Program-made: the position numbers and the translations under genes
Notes under the pieces: model-generated
Seen by the model: only the letters and a program-made list of their open reading frames with translations
Told to the model about the DNA's origin: nothing
Database searches by the model: none
Assembly (NCBI GenBank): GCA_910574835.1
Contig: CAJTDE010000005.1
Coordinates: 1 to 64,000, forward strand
Direction of reading: 5' to 3'
Length of the DNA stretch: 64,000 nucleotides
From: Clostridia bacterium
Lineage (GTDB): Bacteria > Bacillota > Clostridia > Lachnospirales > Lachnospiraceae
Shown here: positions 1-8,689 of the stretch, piece by piece
Numbering within the stretch: the first letter of the stretch is position 1
Layout of the letters: each line of letters opens with the position of its first letter

Positions 1-116
1 TCGTACCAGATACAGAGAAATGTCCATTTCCTTGGCTCATTTATCTGAGAGTAACAATAAAAATTCCTTGAATTTTTAAGGAAAATCACTTGACAATATA
101 GGGAGGATTTTTCAGT

Positions 117-641
117 ATGGAATTGTTAGAAGTAATGCAAAAAAGACGCAGCGTGAGAACTTATACGGGGGAGTCTGTTGCAGAAAAAGATATAACCAGT
201 ATTTTACAGGCGGGATTGCTGTCGGCTTCCGGAAAGGCTATTCGGCCCTGGGAATTTATTGTGGTGCGGAATAAGGAAACTTTAAGAAACATGTCCCAGT
301 GCAGGGTTGCGGGCTCTAAGATGCTGGAGGCGGCGGATTGTGCGGTTGTTGTCCTTGGAGATGAGGAGAAATCCGATGTGTGGGTGGAAGATTGCTCTGT
401 GGCGATGGCAAATATGCATTTGATGGCGGACAGCTTGGGGGTAGGAAGCTGTTGGATTCAGGGCAGGCTTCGGGAAGCGCCGGGAGGGCGGACGACGGAA
501 GCGTATTTAAGGGAGTTGTTGGAATTTCCGGAGAATTATCGGCTGGAAGCTATTCTTTCCCTGGGGATGCCGCAGAATCATCCGGGGGCTTATGAGTTGG
601 GGGACTTGTTGGAGGGGAAGGTGCATCGGGAGAGATTTTAA
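117..641 (+). CDS. Nitroreductase family protein
   Basis: Probable FMN-dependent NAD(P)H oxidoreductase of the nitroreductase fold; the physiological substrate cannot be told from sequence. The 174-aa product opens with the family's basic FMN-phosphate motif (RRSVR, residues 10-14), has the SGKAIRPWEF segment near residue 40, and carries the MADSLGVGSCW helix and the ILSLGMP strand in the second half, as in compact family members. The start is the ATG after AGGGAGGA (about 10 nt spacing). It stands alone: 16 bp after its stop a long inverted repeat (657-870) begins. The 116 bp before it hold a small hairpin (about 63-83) but no promoter I could defend. Confidence 0.9.
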   Translation: MELLEVMQKRRSVRTYTGESVAEKDITSILQAGLLSASGKAIRPWEFIVVRNKETLRNMSQCRVAGSKMLEAADCAVVVLGDEEKSDVWVEDCSVAMANMHLMADSLGVGSCWIQGRLREAPGGRTTEAYLRELLEFPENYRLEAILSLGMPQNHPGAYELGDLLEGKVHRERF

Positions 642-656
642 GCGGGGAGGTTGTGA

Positions 657-870
657 GGCTGACGCAAAATAAGCCCTCCGGCATTTCCGTATCCTGTGAT
701 CGGACGGTTCGCGTACACTCTGTCTGCTTTTGTCGTACTAACGGGATGGATTTTGACAGGCTTTGCCTGTTGGAAGTTTTGGACGTTAGTTCGCCAATAT
801 CAGACAGAGCGTTTGCGAACAGCTGAACAGCGGATACAGGAAATGCCGGAGGGCTTATTTTGCGTCAGCC
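657..870. repeat. Family A hairpin repeat, copy A1
   Basis: A 214-bp inverted repeat. The outer arms (657-688 and its reverse complement ending at 870) match over about 32 bp without mismatch and contain the family core GCAAAATAAG / CTTATTTTGC. A second, inner pair of arms (GTTCGCGTAC... and ...TTTGCGAAC) matches at about 17 of 20 positions. Related copies lie at 10525-10737, 45471-45717 and 47937-48148. It sits just 3' of the nitroreductase gene. A 101-codon frame running through it is not counted as a gene. Confidence 0.88.
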
Positions 871-997
871 ACGGTAGGTTGTTGAAGAGCAAGAACGGTT
901 ATTTTTATAAGGCTTTTGGGATGTGTCTTTGTTTCCGGAAGTCTTTTTTGGAGCTGTATTTTGGGAGGGATGCTTGGGAGTTTGTGATAGAAAAAGC

Positions 998-1026
998 TTG
1001 ACAATGGTATGATTTCGTACTATACT
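998..1026 (+). promoter_or_regulatory. Promoter of the marR-MATE unit
   Basis: TTGACA (998-1003), a 17-bp spacer and TATACT (1021-1026) form a near-consensus sigma-A promoter 76 bp before the regulator start. The spacer carries the first copy of an 18-bp repeated operator-like sequence. Confidence 0.8.
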
Positions 1027-1055
1027 GCTGGTTGTGATGGTATGAAATCGTACTA
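1005..1055. promoter_or_regulatory. Two direct operator-like repeats before marR
   Basis: TGGTATGATTTCGTACTA (1005-1022) recurs as TGGTATGAAATCGTACTA (1038-1055). The start points are 33 bp apart, about three helical turns. Each unit is itself an imperfect palindrome around GTAYGA..TCRTAC. The first covers the promoter spacer and -10 region, the second the start of the transcript, which fits autorepression by the adjacent MarR protein (inference). Confidence 0.6.
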
Positions 1056-1101
1056 AGGCGGTCTTGGTTCGGAGGGATGATTGATTTTTTGGAGGTGTAA
1101 A

Positions 1102-1554
1102 ATGAAAGCTTGCAGTTCAAGGGATATGAAGCGTTTTAATCATTTGCTTGGGGAGATTGAGGCGGTTTATCATGAGATGGCCTTAAAGTTCGGGCAGTCT
1201 GACAGTGTTATGAATATTCTTTATACGATTTGTGATTATGGGGAGAGCTGTCCTTTGCAGGAAATATGCAGGCGATCGGGGATTAGTAAGCAGACGATCA
1301 ATTCTGCTCTTCGCAAATTGGAAAGGGAGGGAATTGTCTATTCGGAGCAGGCAGGAGTGAAGGGGAAGAATGTCTGCCTTACGGAAAAGGGGAAAGAGCT
1401 GGCGAAAGATACAGCTGTTCGGGTGATTGAGGCTGAGAACGGAATACTTGCGTCCTGGCCGGAGGAGGATGTGAAGAAGTATCTGGAGCTTACGGAGCGG
1501 TTTTTAGTTGGGATTAAGGAGAAGGCGAAGGAAATAGATGCAGGTTCTCTTTGA
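1102..1554 (+). CDS. MarR family transcriptional regulator
   Basis: A 150-aa winged-helix regulator. The recognition region PLQEICRRSGISKQTINSAL (about residues 52-71) is followed by REGIVYSEQ and a wing with charged residues, then a dimerising C-terminal helix. I chose ATG 1102 because GGAGGT lies 5 nt before it; an upstream TTG in the same frame has no such site. The gene precedes a MATE exporter by about 70 bp, the usual layout for a drug- or metabolite-responsive MarR controlling its own operon. Repeated operator-like sites overlap its promoter. Confidence 0.88.
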   Translation: MKACSSRDMKRFNHLLGEIEAVYHEMALKFGQSDSVMNILYTICDYGESCPLQEICRRSGISKQTINSALRKLEREGIVYSEQAGVKGKNVCLTEKGKELAKDTAVRVIEAENGILASWPEEDVKKYLELTERFLVGIKEKAKEIDAGSL

Positions 1555-1623
1555 AAACACAGGGTTTTCAGTTGTGTGGACAATGGGCCAAACAGTGATG
1601 GAGATTAGGAAGTGGAATAGGTT

Positions 1624-2955
1624 ATGAGGAGAATTTTATTATCGGATCATTTTGATTATAAGAAGTTACTGCGGTTTACGCTGCCCTCGATGATTACTTT
1701 GGTTTTTACCTCTGTTTATGGCGTGGTGGATGGGTTTTTCGTATCAAATTATGCAGGAAAAACGCCGTTTACGGCAGTTAATTTTATTATGCCCTTTTTG
1801 ATAATGCTCGGCTGTGTGGGCTTTATGTTCGGGACGGGAGGCGGAGCGCTGATTGCTATGACGATGGGGCAGGGGAAAGAGGAACAGGCGAAGAGGCTGT
1901 TTTCCCTGATTGTTTATGTGTCGGGGGGCTGCGGGATTGTGCTGATGGTTCTGGGGCTTTTGTTCCTTCGGCCTCTGGCTGTTTTTCTTGGGGCGCAGGG
2001 GCAGCTTCTTGAGGACAGTGTTACTTATGGACGCATTATTCTGCTTGCAATTCCGGCGTATATTCTTCAGTATGAATTTCAATGCCTGTTTGTTACGGCG
2101 GAGAAGGCTTCTCTGGGGCTTTATGTGACTATTGCGGCGGGGTGTACCAATATTGTTCTGGACGCTCTGTTTGTGGCGGTGCTTGGCTGGGGGCTGGAGG
2201 GAGCGGCTGCGGCTACGGCGCTGAGCCAGGTTGTGGGAGGCTTGATTCCGCTGATTTATTTTGCGCGGCCGAACAACAGTCTTTTGCGTCTTGGACGGAC
2301 TGAATTTGACGGGAGGGCGCTTGTTAAGGTCTGTACCAACGGCTCCTCGGAGCTTTTGAATAATATTTCCATGTCTCTTGTGAATATGCTTTATAATCTG
2401 CAGCTTTTGAAATATATAGGAGAGGACGGCGTGGCGGCTTATGGGGTGCTGATGTATGTCAGTCTGGTGTTTCAGGCGGTGTTTATCGGGTATTCCGTTG
2501 GAACGGCTCCGATTGTGGGCTATCATTATGGGGCGCAGAATGTATTGGAGCTTAAGGGGGTGCTGAAAAAGAGCCTGACGCTTCTCGGCGCTTTTGCGGC
2601 GGCTATGTTCGGCGCTTCGTTCCTGCTTGCGCGGCCCCTTTCCTTTGTGTTTACGGGATATGATGAGGGGTTGCTTGCGCTGACGGTACGTGCCTTCTCT
2701 TTGTTTGCTTTTTCCTTCCTTTTTTCGGGGTATGTGATTTTTGGATCGTCCTTTTTTACGGCTCTCAATAATGGGCTGATTTCGGCGGCCATATCTTTTT
2801 TGCGGACGCTGGTGTTCCAGGTGGCGGCGGTTCTTATTTTCCCGCTGCTCTGGAAGGTGGACGGGATCTGGCTGTCTATGGTGGCCGCAGAGGTGCTGGC
2901 TCTGGGGGTGACGGCGGTTTTTCTGCGTGTGGAGAAGAAGCGGTATGGGTATTGA
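1624..2955 (+). CDS. MATE family efflux transporter
   Basis: A 443-aa polytopic membrane protein of the MatE family, which exports organic cations or drugs in exchange for Na+ or H+. About 12 hydrophobic segments are seen. The N-terminal segment FTSVYGVVDGFFVSNYAG is typical of the family's first helix, and the second half repeats the pattern (FQAVFIGYSVGTAPIVGYHYGAQN). The length matches the family. It follows the MarR regulator and is probably cotranscribed with it. The substrate is unknown. Confidence 0.9.
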   Translation: MRRILLSDHFDYKKLLRFTLPSMITLVFTSVYGVVDGFFVSNYAGKTPFTAVNFIMPFLIMLGCVGFMFGTGGGALIAMTMGQGKEEQAKRLFSLIVYVSGGCGIVLMVLGLLFLRPLAVFLGAQGQLLEDSVTYGRIILLAIPAYILQYEFQCLFVTAEKASLGLYVTIAAGCTNIVLDALFVAVLGWGLEGAAAATALSQVVGGLIPLIYFARPNNSLLRLGRTEFDGRALVKVCTNGSSELLNNISMSLVNMLYNLQLLKYIGEDGVAAYGVLMYVSLVFQAVFIGYSVGTAPIVGYHYGAQNVLELKGVLKKSLTLLGAFAAAMFGASFLLARPLSFVFTGYDEGLLALTVRAFSLFAFSFLFSGYVIFGSSFFTALNNGLISAAISFLRTLVFQVAAVLIFPLLWKVDGIWLSMVAAEVLALGVTAVFLRVEKKRYGY

Positions 2956-2964
2956 GAGTCTGCT

Positions 2965-3243
2965 TTTCTTTTTTTCCACGTGGTGGTTGCTATCAGACCG
3001 TAGCGCGTGCAGATCTCCTGTGCATAGCGGAGCCTGATGGGTACAGAGGCATACCGTAATCCCATGCTCACTTGCAGGGCTGCGTATCATGGCACGGACA
3101 TTTTGAGCGCTTTTTGGATCAAGGCCGGAGGTAGGTTCATCCGAAAATAATATCTGCGGCTCGTAGCCTATAAACTCGTCAATGCTGATATTGAAGTAGG
3201 AGGCAAGACGGGGAAGAAGGGATTGCAATGGATTTGGAGACAA
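2965..3243 (-). pseudogene. Chimeric remnant: XRE-regulator tail joined to ABC ATPase fragment
   Basis: Read on the minus strand, about 30 codons resemble the end of an XRE/Cro-type regulator (LPRLASYFNISIDEFIGYEPQ minus the last residue). The frame then runs straight into an ABC ATPase Walker B/D-loop segment (SDEPTSGLDPKSAQNVRAMI), about 40 codons. Near 3035 the ATPase frame shifts by one base and continues as LRYAQEICTRYGLI in another frame before fading out beside the MATE stop. There is no Walker A, no signature motif and no complete start. The PQ at the junction suits both families, so a microhomology deletion may have joined two genes. The remainder of 2956-3489 holds only the promoter of the next gene. 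Confidence 0.65.
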
Positions 3244-3406
3244 TATTGGTTAAAAAAGCAGCGTGATAAGAAATAAATTTACAGGCAGGAGTTTTTCCGG
3301 CACAGATTTTGACATGTTGTATTAGAATGTAGAGTAAATTATGGAAAGGCAGGAATGGATAGACATTATAGTAAGAAATTATTAAGAATTTTTTCCCAAA
3401 AGCCAC

Positions 3407-3435
3407 TTGCTTCTAAATGCTATTTCCTATATACT
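3407..3435 (+). promoter_or_regulatory. Promoter before the VanY-type carboxypeptidase
   Basis: TTGCTT (3407-3412), a 17-bp spacer and TATACT (3430-3435), 55 bp before the start codon. Confidence 0.6.
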
Positions 3436-3489
3436 GTAGTAGAAGTTGTGATGATGCATAGATATTGAGGAATAGAGAGTAGAGGGCCA

Positions 3490-4734
3490 ATGACGAGAAG
3501 GCAGAGAAAACGACTGGTGAAGTTTCTGGGGGGCGTGATTTGTACACTCAGCCTGGGAATGGTGATAGGAACGGTGTATGCCGGCAATTTGGATAAGAAT
3601 ACGGATATAGAGGAATCAGAGTTTAAGGATATATTGGAAAGCGGAAGTGTTCAGGCAGTAAAAAAGGCTTCCGTTCACAGAAGGAATGAAGAGGAGAAGG
3701 AAGAAGAGCTAAAGGAGGAGCTTCCAGATGACTGGAATTTAATTCTGGTCAATCGGACACATCCCCTTCCGGATGATTTTGAGGTTGAGTTAAAGAGCAT
3801 CGGGGGCGGGCATAAGATTGACGCCCGGGCATATGATGATTATACGGCGATGGTTCAGGCAGCCAGAAAGGAAGGAGTTTATGTGTACGTGACCTCCTCC
3901 TATCGAAGCATGGACAAGCAGATTTCTCTTCATGAGGCGAAGATTGAAGAAGGCGTCATGATGGGATATTCCTATACGGAGGCGAAGGAGCGGGCGGCGG
4001 AGGTTGTGGCTGTTCCGGGGACGAGTGAGCATCAAGCCGGGCTTGCTCTGGATTTTGTATCTGCGGAATATCGAAGGCTGGACGAGAAGCAGGAGGATAC
4101 CAAAGGCTTTCAATGGCTGAAAGACAATTGCTATGATTATGGATTTATCCTGCGCTATCCCAATGGAAAAACAGAGGTTACGGGGATTATTTATGAGCCT
4201 TGGCATTTTCGTTATGTAGGGAAAAAGGCCGCTTTGGAGATTAAGGCTTCCGGGCAGACTCTGGAGGAGTATGTGGGAGCGATTCCGATTTCTGAGGGAA
4301 AGCCTGTAGAATATGATAGTAATACGATGAAAAAAGAGAAGGCGAAGAAGCAGCAGACAGCAGTAACGCCTGTTCCGCCTGTGCCGGAGGATACGGCAGT
4401 TCCCGGGACGGAAGGACAAGGAGAGACGCCTGACAGCGGAGGCTCTTCCTCTCCCGTAACGGATACTGCTCCGACACCGCCGGTGCCGTCAGAAGCTGTT
4501 CCGGATCCGGTGCCGACGGATCCGGTGACACCGCCGCCGGCGCCGGAGGTACCAACAGAACCGGTTGTTCCGGATCCGACTCCGGACCCAATTCCGACAC
4601 CAGACCCGGAGCCGTTACCAGATCCGGCCCCAGCGCCGGATCCGACACCGATACCCGATCCGCAGCCGACGCCGGATCCAGCCCCAGCGCCGGATGTACC
4701 GGAAGCGCCGGCAGAAGGACAGGGATCAGTTTAA
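3490..4734 (+). CDS. VanY-type D-alanyl-D-alanine carboxypeptidase with proline-rich tail
   Basis: Predicted membrane-anchored zinc D,D-carboxypeptidase (peptidase M15B) that trims the terminal D-Ala of peptidoglycan stem peptides outside the cell. A membrane segment spans about residues 11-31. The catalytic domain shows TSSYRSMDKQ, then SEHQAGLALDF with ligands H181 and D188, and EPWH with E236 and H239. From about residue 285 the protein becomes an unusual tail rich in Pro, Asp, Thr and Val, built from irregular PDP/PTPDP repeats, ending at residue 414; such tails often span or bind the cell wall. A strong terminator follows directly. Confidence 0.88.
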   Translation: MTRRQRKRLVKFLGGVICTLSLGMVIGTVYAGNLDKNTDIEESEFKDILESGSVQAVKKASVHRRNEEEKEEELKEELPDDWNLILVNRTHPLPDDFEVELKSIGGGHKIDARAYDDYTAMVQAARKEGVYVYVTSSYRSMDKQISLHEAKIEEGVMMGYSYTEAKERAAEVVAVPGTSEHQAGLALDFVSAEYRRLDEKQEDTKGFQWLKDNCYDYGFILRYPNGKTEVTGIIYEPWHFRYVGKKAALEIKASGQTLEEYVGAIPISEGKPVEYDSNTMKKEKAKKQQTAVTPVPPVPEDTAVPGTEGQGETPDSGGSSSPVTDTAPTPPVPSEAVPDPVPTDPVTPPPAPEVPTEPVVPDPTPDPIPTPDPEPLPDPAPAPDPTPIPDPQPTPDPAPAPDVPEAPAEGQGSV

Positions 4735-4746
4735 AAGTAAAAATAT

Positions 4747-4793
4747 GCCACCCAGTGCTTTTGCGAAAGCATTTGGGTGGTTTTATCATAAGC
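4747..4793 (+). terminator. Rho-independent terminator after the vanY-type gene
   Basis: CCACCCA...TGGGTGG stem extended by TGCTTT/AAAGCA around a 4-nt loop, followed by TTTTAT. Confidence 0.85.
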
Positions 4794-4857
4794 CATACCA
4801 AAAGCCTTTTTTAAGAGCCGGAAATCTTAAAATTCTGTGAAATAAAAGAGGCTGCGC

Positions 4858-4886
4858 TTGGAAACAAGTGCAAAATGTGGTAGGAT
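4858..4886 (+). promoter_or_regulatory. Promoter before cardiolipin synthase
   Basis: TTGGAA (4858-4863), 17-bp spacer, TAGGAT (4881-4886), 90 bp before the start codon. The transcript leader ends in CCGGAACTGGAATAGGAG, which resembles the 3' end of the family D leader repeat at 7146-7223 and 51679-51756. Confidence 0.55.
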
Positions 4887-4975
4887 AAAGACGAGTATTA
4901 TATGACCGGACATTGATTTGGCAAAGGCGCTCCGTGAGGCATGTTGCGGAGCCGGAACTGGAATAGGAGCAAAGC

Positions 4976-6511
4976 ATGTTACGTAAGATAATGAAGCTGC
5001 TGACGGGCAGACTGGTGTTTTTTGGAATCCTGCTGTTGATTCAGCTGGTGTACTTCCTGATCTTTTTAACCAGGCTGACTACCTATTCCACGGGAATTTC
5101 CATTTTGTTTACCCTGATAAGCCTTCTGGCGGTCCTCTGGATTATCAACCGCGGCGAGAATCCGGCTTATCAGATGGCGTGGGTTATCTTTATTCTGGTT
5201 TTTCCCCTGTTGGGCGGACTTTTCTATCTATTGGTGGGCAATAAGCAGCCCTCAAAAAAGATGCGCCGCAGACTGGAGGCGGAGCAGGACCGGACGAAAG
5301 AGGCCGTTTTCCAGGATGAGCAGGTTCTTGAGGAGATTGGAGAGCTGGACTTAAGAGCCAGAGGGCAGTTTGCCTATATGTCGCATACCTGCGGCTATCC
5401 CGTATACAAACACACACAGGCCCGTTACTTCAAGCTGGGTGATGATATGTTTCCGGAGCTTCTTAAAGAGCTTAAGGAAGCAAAGCATTTCATTTTTATG
5501 GAATACTTTATCGTGGAAGAGGGCCGGATGTGGAACAGCATACTGGAGATTCTGGAGGAGAAGGCGAGGGCGGGCCTGGATGTGCGCTTTCTCTATGACG
5601 ATTTGGGAACTGTTTCCCTGCTTCCGCCGGGCTACGACCGGAAATTAGAGGCAAAGGGGATTCGGTGTATGGCATTTAATCCCTTCATTCCCCTCTGGTC
5701 TCTGGTGATGAATAATCGGGATCATCGAAAGATTACGGTGATTGACGGTCATACGGCTTTCAGCGGCGGCGTCAATCTGGCGGATGAATATATCAATGAA
5801 AAAGAGCGCTTCGGCCACTGGAAAGATACCGGTTTTATGCTGAAGGGCGAAGCCGTGTGGAATTATACGGTGATGTTCCTGCAGATGTGGAATGCATTTC
5901 GGAGGACGGATGCGGGATACGATGCATTTCGGCCGGAATGCTTTCACCCGGAGCCTTTTTCATCGGACGGCTTTGTGCAGCCCTACGGGGATTCGCCTCT
6001 GGATGAAGAGATTGCCGCAGAAAATGTTTATCTGAATATTTTAAATCAGGCCCGGGATTATGTATATATTTTTACACCTTACCTGATCATTGATCATGAA
6101 ATGGATACGGCTCTGTGCCTGGCGGCGAAGCGGGGCGTGGACGTGCGGATTGTGACGCCGGGGATTCCCGATAAGAAGGTGATTTTTCAATTGACACGCT
6201 CTTATTATCCCAGTCTTTTGCGGGCGGGAGTGCGTATTTACGAATATGCGCCGGGATTTCTTCATGCAAAATCCTATGTCTGTGATGATGAGACGGCGGT
6301 GGTGGGAACGATCAATATGGATTACCGCAGTCTGTATCTGCATTTTGAGTGCGGAACGCTGTTTTACCGCAATTCTATTGTGGCGGATGTGAAGGAGGAC
6401 TATCTGAGAACCCTGGAAAAGTGCCGGGAGATTGGACTGAAAGACACGCGGCAGGGATTCTTCGGAAGTCTGTTTTGTGCGGTATTGCGGGTGCTGGCGC
6501 CGCTTTTATAA
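4976..6511 (+). CDS. cls: Cardiolipin synthase
   Basis: Membrane phospholipase-D-type enzyme that makes cardiolipin from two phosphatidylglycerols. The 511-aa protein has two N-terminal membrane helices (about residues 10-33 and 38-75, with the PLDc_N pattern) and two HKD motifs: H250/K252/D257 in DHRKITVID and H430/K432/D437 in LHAKSYVCDD, each followed by the expected Gly/Asn-rich turn (FSGGVN, VVGTINMD). Length is typical. The start follows AGGAGC. The next gene begins 64 bp downstream and may share its transcript. Confidence 0.93.
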   Translation: MLRKIMKLLTGRLVFFGILLLIQLVYFLIFLTRLTTYSTGISILFTLISLLAVLWIINRGENPAYQMAWVIFILVFPLLGGLFYLLVGNKQPSKKMRRRLEAEQDRTKEAVFQDEQVLEEIGELDLRARGQFAYMSHTCGYPVYKHTQARYFKLGDDMFPELLKELKEAKHFIFMEYFIVEEGRMWNSILEILEEKARAGLDVRFLYDDLGTVSLLPPGYDRKLEAKGIRCMAFNPFIPLWSLVMNNRDHRKITVIDGHTAFSGGVNLADEYINEKERFGHWKDTGFMLKGEAVWNYTVMFLQMWNAFRRTDAGYDAFRPECFHPEPFSSDGFVQPYGDSPLDEEIAAENVYLNILNQARDYVYIFTPYLIIDHEMDTALCLAAKRGVDVRIVTPGIPDKKVIFQLTRSYYPSLLRAGVRIYEYAPGFLHAKSYVCDDETAVVGTINMDYRSLYLHFECGTLFYRNSIVADVKEDYLRTLEKCREIGLKDTRQGFFGSLFCAVLRVLAPLL

Positions 6512-6575
6512 GAGGGAATACATTGCCAGGCGGAAAGTAAAAATGATAACTCCGAAGGAAAGAAAGGAAACGAGT

Positions 6576-6989
6576 ATGAATATATTGTTTTTTTTGAAGC
6601 CCAAGGGAGAGCTTGCCTATCTTTATGATGACAGCACCCTGCGGCAGGGAATCGAAAAGCTGGAGCGAAGCGGCTTTACGGCGATTCCGTTGATCAACCG
6701 CAGCGGAGAGTACATAGGGACCATCACGGAGGGGGATATGCTTTGGACCCTGAAAAATAAATTCTCTCTGGATTTGAGAGCGGCGGAGGATGTGTCCATA
6801 CAGACCGTCAGAAGAAGGATGCAGTTTGAGCCTATTTCCATCGACGCCAACATAGAGGATTTATTTTCCAAGGCCATGAATCAGAACTTTGTTCCGGTGA
6901 TTGACGACAAGCGGATTTTTATTGGAATCGTGACCCGCAAAGACATTATGGGGTTCTGTTATCAGGAATTTATTCGGAAAAATAATTAA
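6576..6989 (+). CDS. CBS-domain protein
   Basis: A 137-aa protein made of a tandem CBS pair, a fold that usually binds adenine nucleotides and regulates a partner. The first repeat is seen at LRQGIEKLERSGFTAIPL with GTITEGDMLW, the second at FSKAMNQNFVPVID with GIVTRKDIMGF. I chose ATG 6576 (MNILFFLKPK) because AAAGGAA lies 8 nt before it; an in-frame ATG at 6543 would add 11 residues with a poorer site. No enzyme domain is attached, so the partner is unknown. It follows cls closely. Confidence 0.85.
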   Translation: MNILFFLKPKGELAYLYDDSTLRQGIEKLERSGFTAIPLINRSGEYIGTITEGDMLWTLKNKFSLDLRAAEDVSIQTVRRRMQFEPISIDANIEDLFSKAMNQNFVPVIDDKRIFIGIVTRKDIMGFCYQEFIRKNN

Positions 6990-7042
6990 AGCCTTGAAGA
7001 TTGCTGTTCACGGAATGAGCGGCAGTCTTTTAAGAAAATAGC

Positions 7043-7071
7043 TTGTAAAGTGGAAGGCTTTATTATATAAT
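7043..7071 (+). promoter_or_regulatory. Promoter of gltX
   Basis: TTGTAA (7043-7048), 17-bp spacer, TATAAT (7066-7071). The transcript would carry a leader of about 150 nt that contains the family D segment. Confidence 0.7.
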
Positions 7072-7090
7072 GAAGCGAAAAAATTAAAAA

Positions 7091-7223
7091 CGGAATATTA
7101 CGGAACCGGAAACAGTAATATCCCTCACAGTGCACAAATCGATTTACAGGCGCATGGGTTTGCGGCTGGAAATTGATTTCATAAAAGTGTACTGTGGGGG
7201 TATTACGGAACCGGAATAGGAGG
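7091..7223 (+). promoter_or_regulatory. Structured gltX leader with family D repeat
   Basis: The leader can fold into a long hairpin: ATATCCCTCACAGTGCAC pairs with GTGTACTGTGGGGGTAT, and inside it ATCGATTT faces AAATTGAT. ATTACGGAACCGGAA occurs twice (about 7096 and 7202). The 3' part (7146-7223) is repeated with about 75% identity at 51679-51756 before an unrelated gene, and both copies end in GGAATAGGAG, the ribosome binding site. It lacks the T-box consensus. Whether it regulates or is a spread repeat is open. Confidence 0.5.
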
Positions 7224-7228
7224 AGCAT

Positions 7229-8689
7229 ATGAAAAAGGTTCGGACAAGATTTGCGCCCAGCCCCACAGGACGTATGCATGTGGGCAATTTAAGGACGGCG
7301 CTGTATGCATATTTGATTGCAAAGCATGAGGGAGGCGATTTCCTCCTTCGGATAGAGGACACGGATCAGGAGCGATTGGTGGAGGATGCGGTGGATATTA
7401 TTTACCGCACGCTTGAGAAGGCGGGGCTTTCTCACGACGAGGGACCGGATAAGGATGGAGGTGTAGGGCCTTACGTCCAGAGCGAGCGGCAGGCGGCCGG
7501 AATTTACCTGGAGTATGCAAAGAAGCTGATCGAGAAGGGCGAGGCGTACTACTGCTTCTGCGATAAGGAGCGTTTGGAGTCTTTAAAGACCGAGGTGGCC
7601 GGCAAGGAGATTGTGATTTATGACAAACACTGTCTTTCTCTGACCAAAGAGGAAGTGGCGGAAAAGCTGGCGGCGGGTGTGCCCTATGTAATCCGTCAGA
7701 ACAACCCCACGGAGGGGACAACCACCTTCCAGGATGATATTTACGGGGCGATTACCGTGGACAATGGGGAACTGGACGATATGATTCTGATTAAGTCCGA
7801 CGGTTATCCCACCTATAATTTTGCAAATGTGGTGGACGACCATCTGATGGGAATCACTCATGTGGTCCGGGGAAATGAGTATCTTTCTTCTTCCCCCAAG
7901 TATAACCGGCTCTATGAGGCATTTGGCTGGGAGGTGCCCGTCTATGTGCACTGTCCGCTGATTACGGACGAGGAGCATAAGAAGCTGTCCAAGCGCTGCG
8001 GTCACTGCTCCTTTGAGGATTTGCTGGAGCAGGGCTTTCTGCCGGAGACGATTATTAACTTTGTGGCTCTTCTTGGATGGAGTCCGGAGGAAGATCGGGA
8101 GATTTACAGCCTGGAAGAACTCATTCAGGTTTTTGACTACCATCATATGAGTAAAGCGCCCTCTGTCTTTGACTATACGAAGCTGAAATGGATGAACGGC
8201 GAGTACTTAAAGGCTATGGATTTTGACAAGTTCTATGAGATGGCGCTGCCCTATCTTAAGGAAGCAATTACTAAGGACTGCGATCTGAAGAAGATTGCGG
8301 CTATGGTGAAGACGAGAATTGAGGTGTTCCCGGATATTCCGTCCCTGGTTGATTTCTTTGAGGAGCTTCCCGAGTATGATACGTCCATGTATGCCCATAA
8401 AAAGATGAAGACTACGCCTGAAAGCTCTCTGGAGGTGCTGCGTGAACTGCTGCCTCTTTTGGAAGCTCAGGAGGACTACGGCAATGATGCGCTGTATGCC
8501 CTTTTGATGGATTATGTGGCCAAGAAGGGATGCAAGAACGGCTTTGTGCTGTGGCCTGTGCGTACCGCGGTGTCCGGGAAGCAAATGACGCCCTGCGGCG
8601 CTACGGAGATGATGGAGATTGTGGGAAAAGAGGAATCTTTAAAGCGGATTCAAAAAGCGATTGAGATGTTGGAAAAGGATAATCTATGA
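7229..8689 (+). CDS. gltX: Glutamyl-tRNA synthetase
   Basis: Cytoplasmic class I synthetase charging tRNA-Glu (in many Firmicutes also tRNA-Gln, later amidated). The 486-aa product carries the HIGH-type motif HVGN at residues 17-20 within [22 protein letters not shown], and the KMSKS-type motif KLSKR at residues 252-256. Length is normal. ATG follows AGGAGG by 6 nt. Its stop overlaps the helicase start by 4 bases (ATGA), so the two are translationally coupled. Confidence 0.96.
   Translation: MKKVRTRFAPSPTGRMHVGNLRTALYAYLIAKHEGGDFLLRIEDTDQERLVEDAVDIIYRTLEKAGLSHDEGPDKDGGVGPYVQSERQAAGIYLEYAKKLIEKGEAYYCFCDKERLESLKTEVAGKEIVIYDKHCLSLTKEEVAEKLAAGVPYVIRQNNPTEGTTTFQDDIYGAITVDNGELDDMILIKSDGYPTYNFANVVDDHLMGITHVVRGNEYLSSSPKYNRLYEAFGWEVPVYVHCPLITDEEHKKLSKRCGHCSFEDLLEQGFLPETIINFVALLGWSPEEDREIYSLEELIQVFDYHHMSKAPSVFDYTKLKWMNGEYLKAMDFDKFYEMALPYLKEAITKDCDLKKIAAMVKTRIEVFPDIPSLVDFFEELPEYDTSMYAHKKMKTTPESSLEVLRELLPLLEAQEDYGNDALYALLMDYVAKKGCKNGFVLWPVRTAVSGKQMTPCGATEMMEIVGKEESLKRIQKAIEMLEKDNL

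Noticed and set aside
90-118. TTGACA before the nitroreductase as a -35 box
   Set aside because: A matching -10 would fall on the start codon, leaving no ribosome binding site in the transcript.
696-1001. 101-codon plus-strand frame after the nitroreductase
   Set aside because: Two thirds of it is the family A hairpin and the rest overlaps the marR promoter; no ribosome binding site and no similarity.
1744-2955. Long minus-strand frame opposite the MATE gene
   Set aside because: Shadow of the MATE codons (basic, low-complexity). Only its upstream part beyond 2965 shows real homology and is reported as a chimeric remnant.
4500-4734. CRISPR-like short repeats
   Set aside because: The repeats are the coding repeats of the Pro-rich tail, irregular in length and without unique spacers. 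No CRISPR array or cas gene was seen anywhere.
7091-7223. T-box in the gltX leader
   Set aside because: Folded and before a tRNA synthetase, but it lacks the GGTGG.ACCGCG sequence and an antiterminator/terminator pair.
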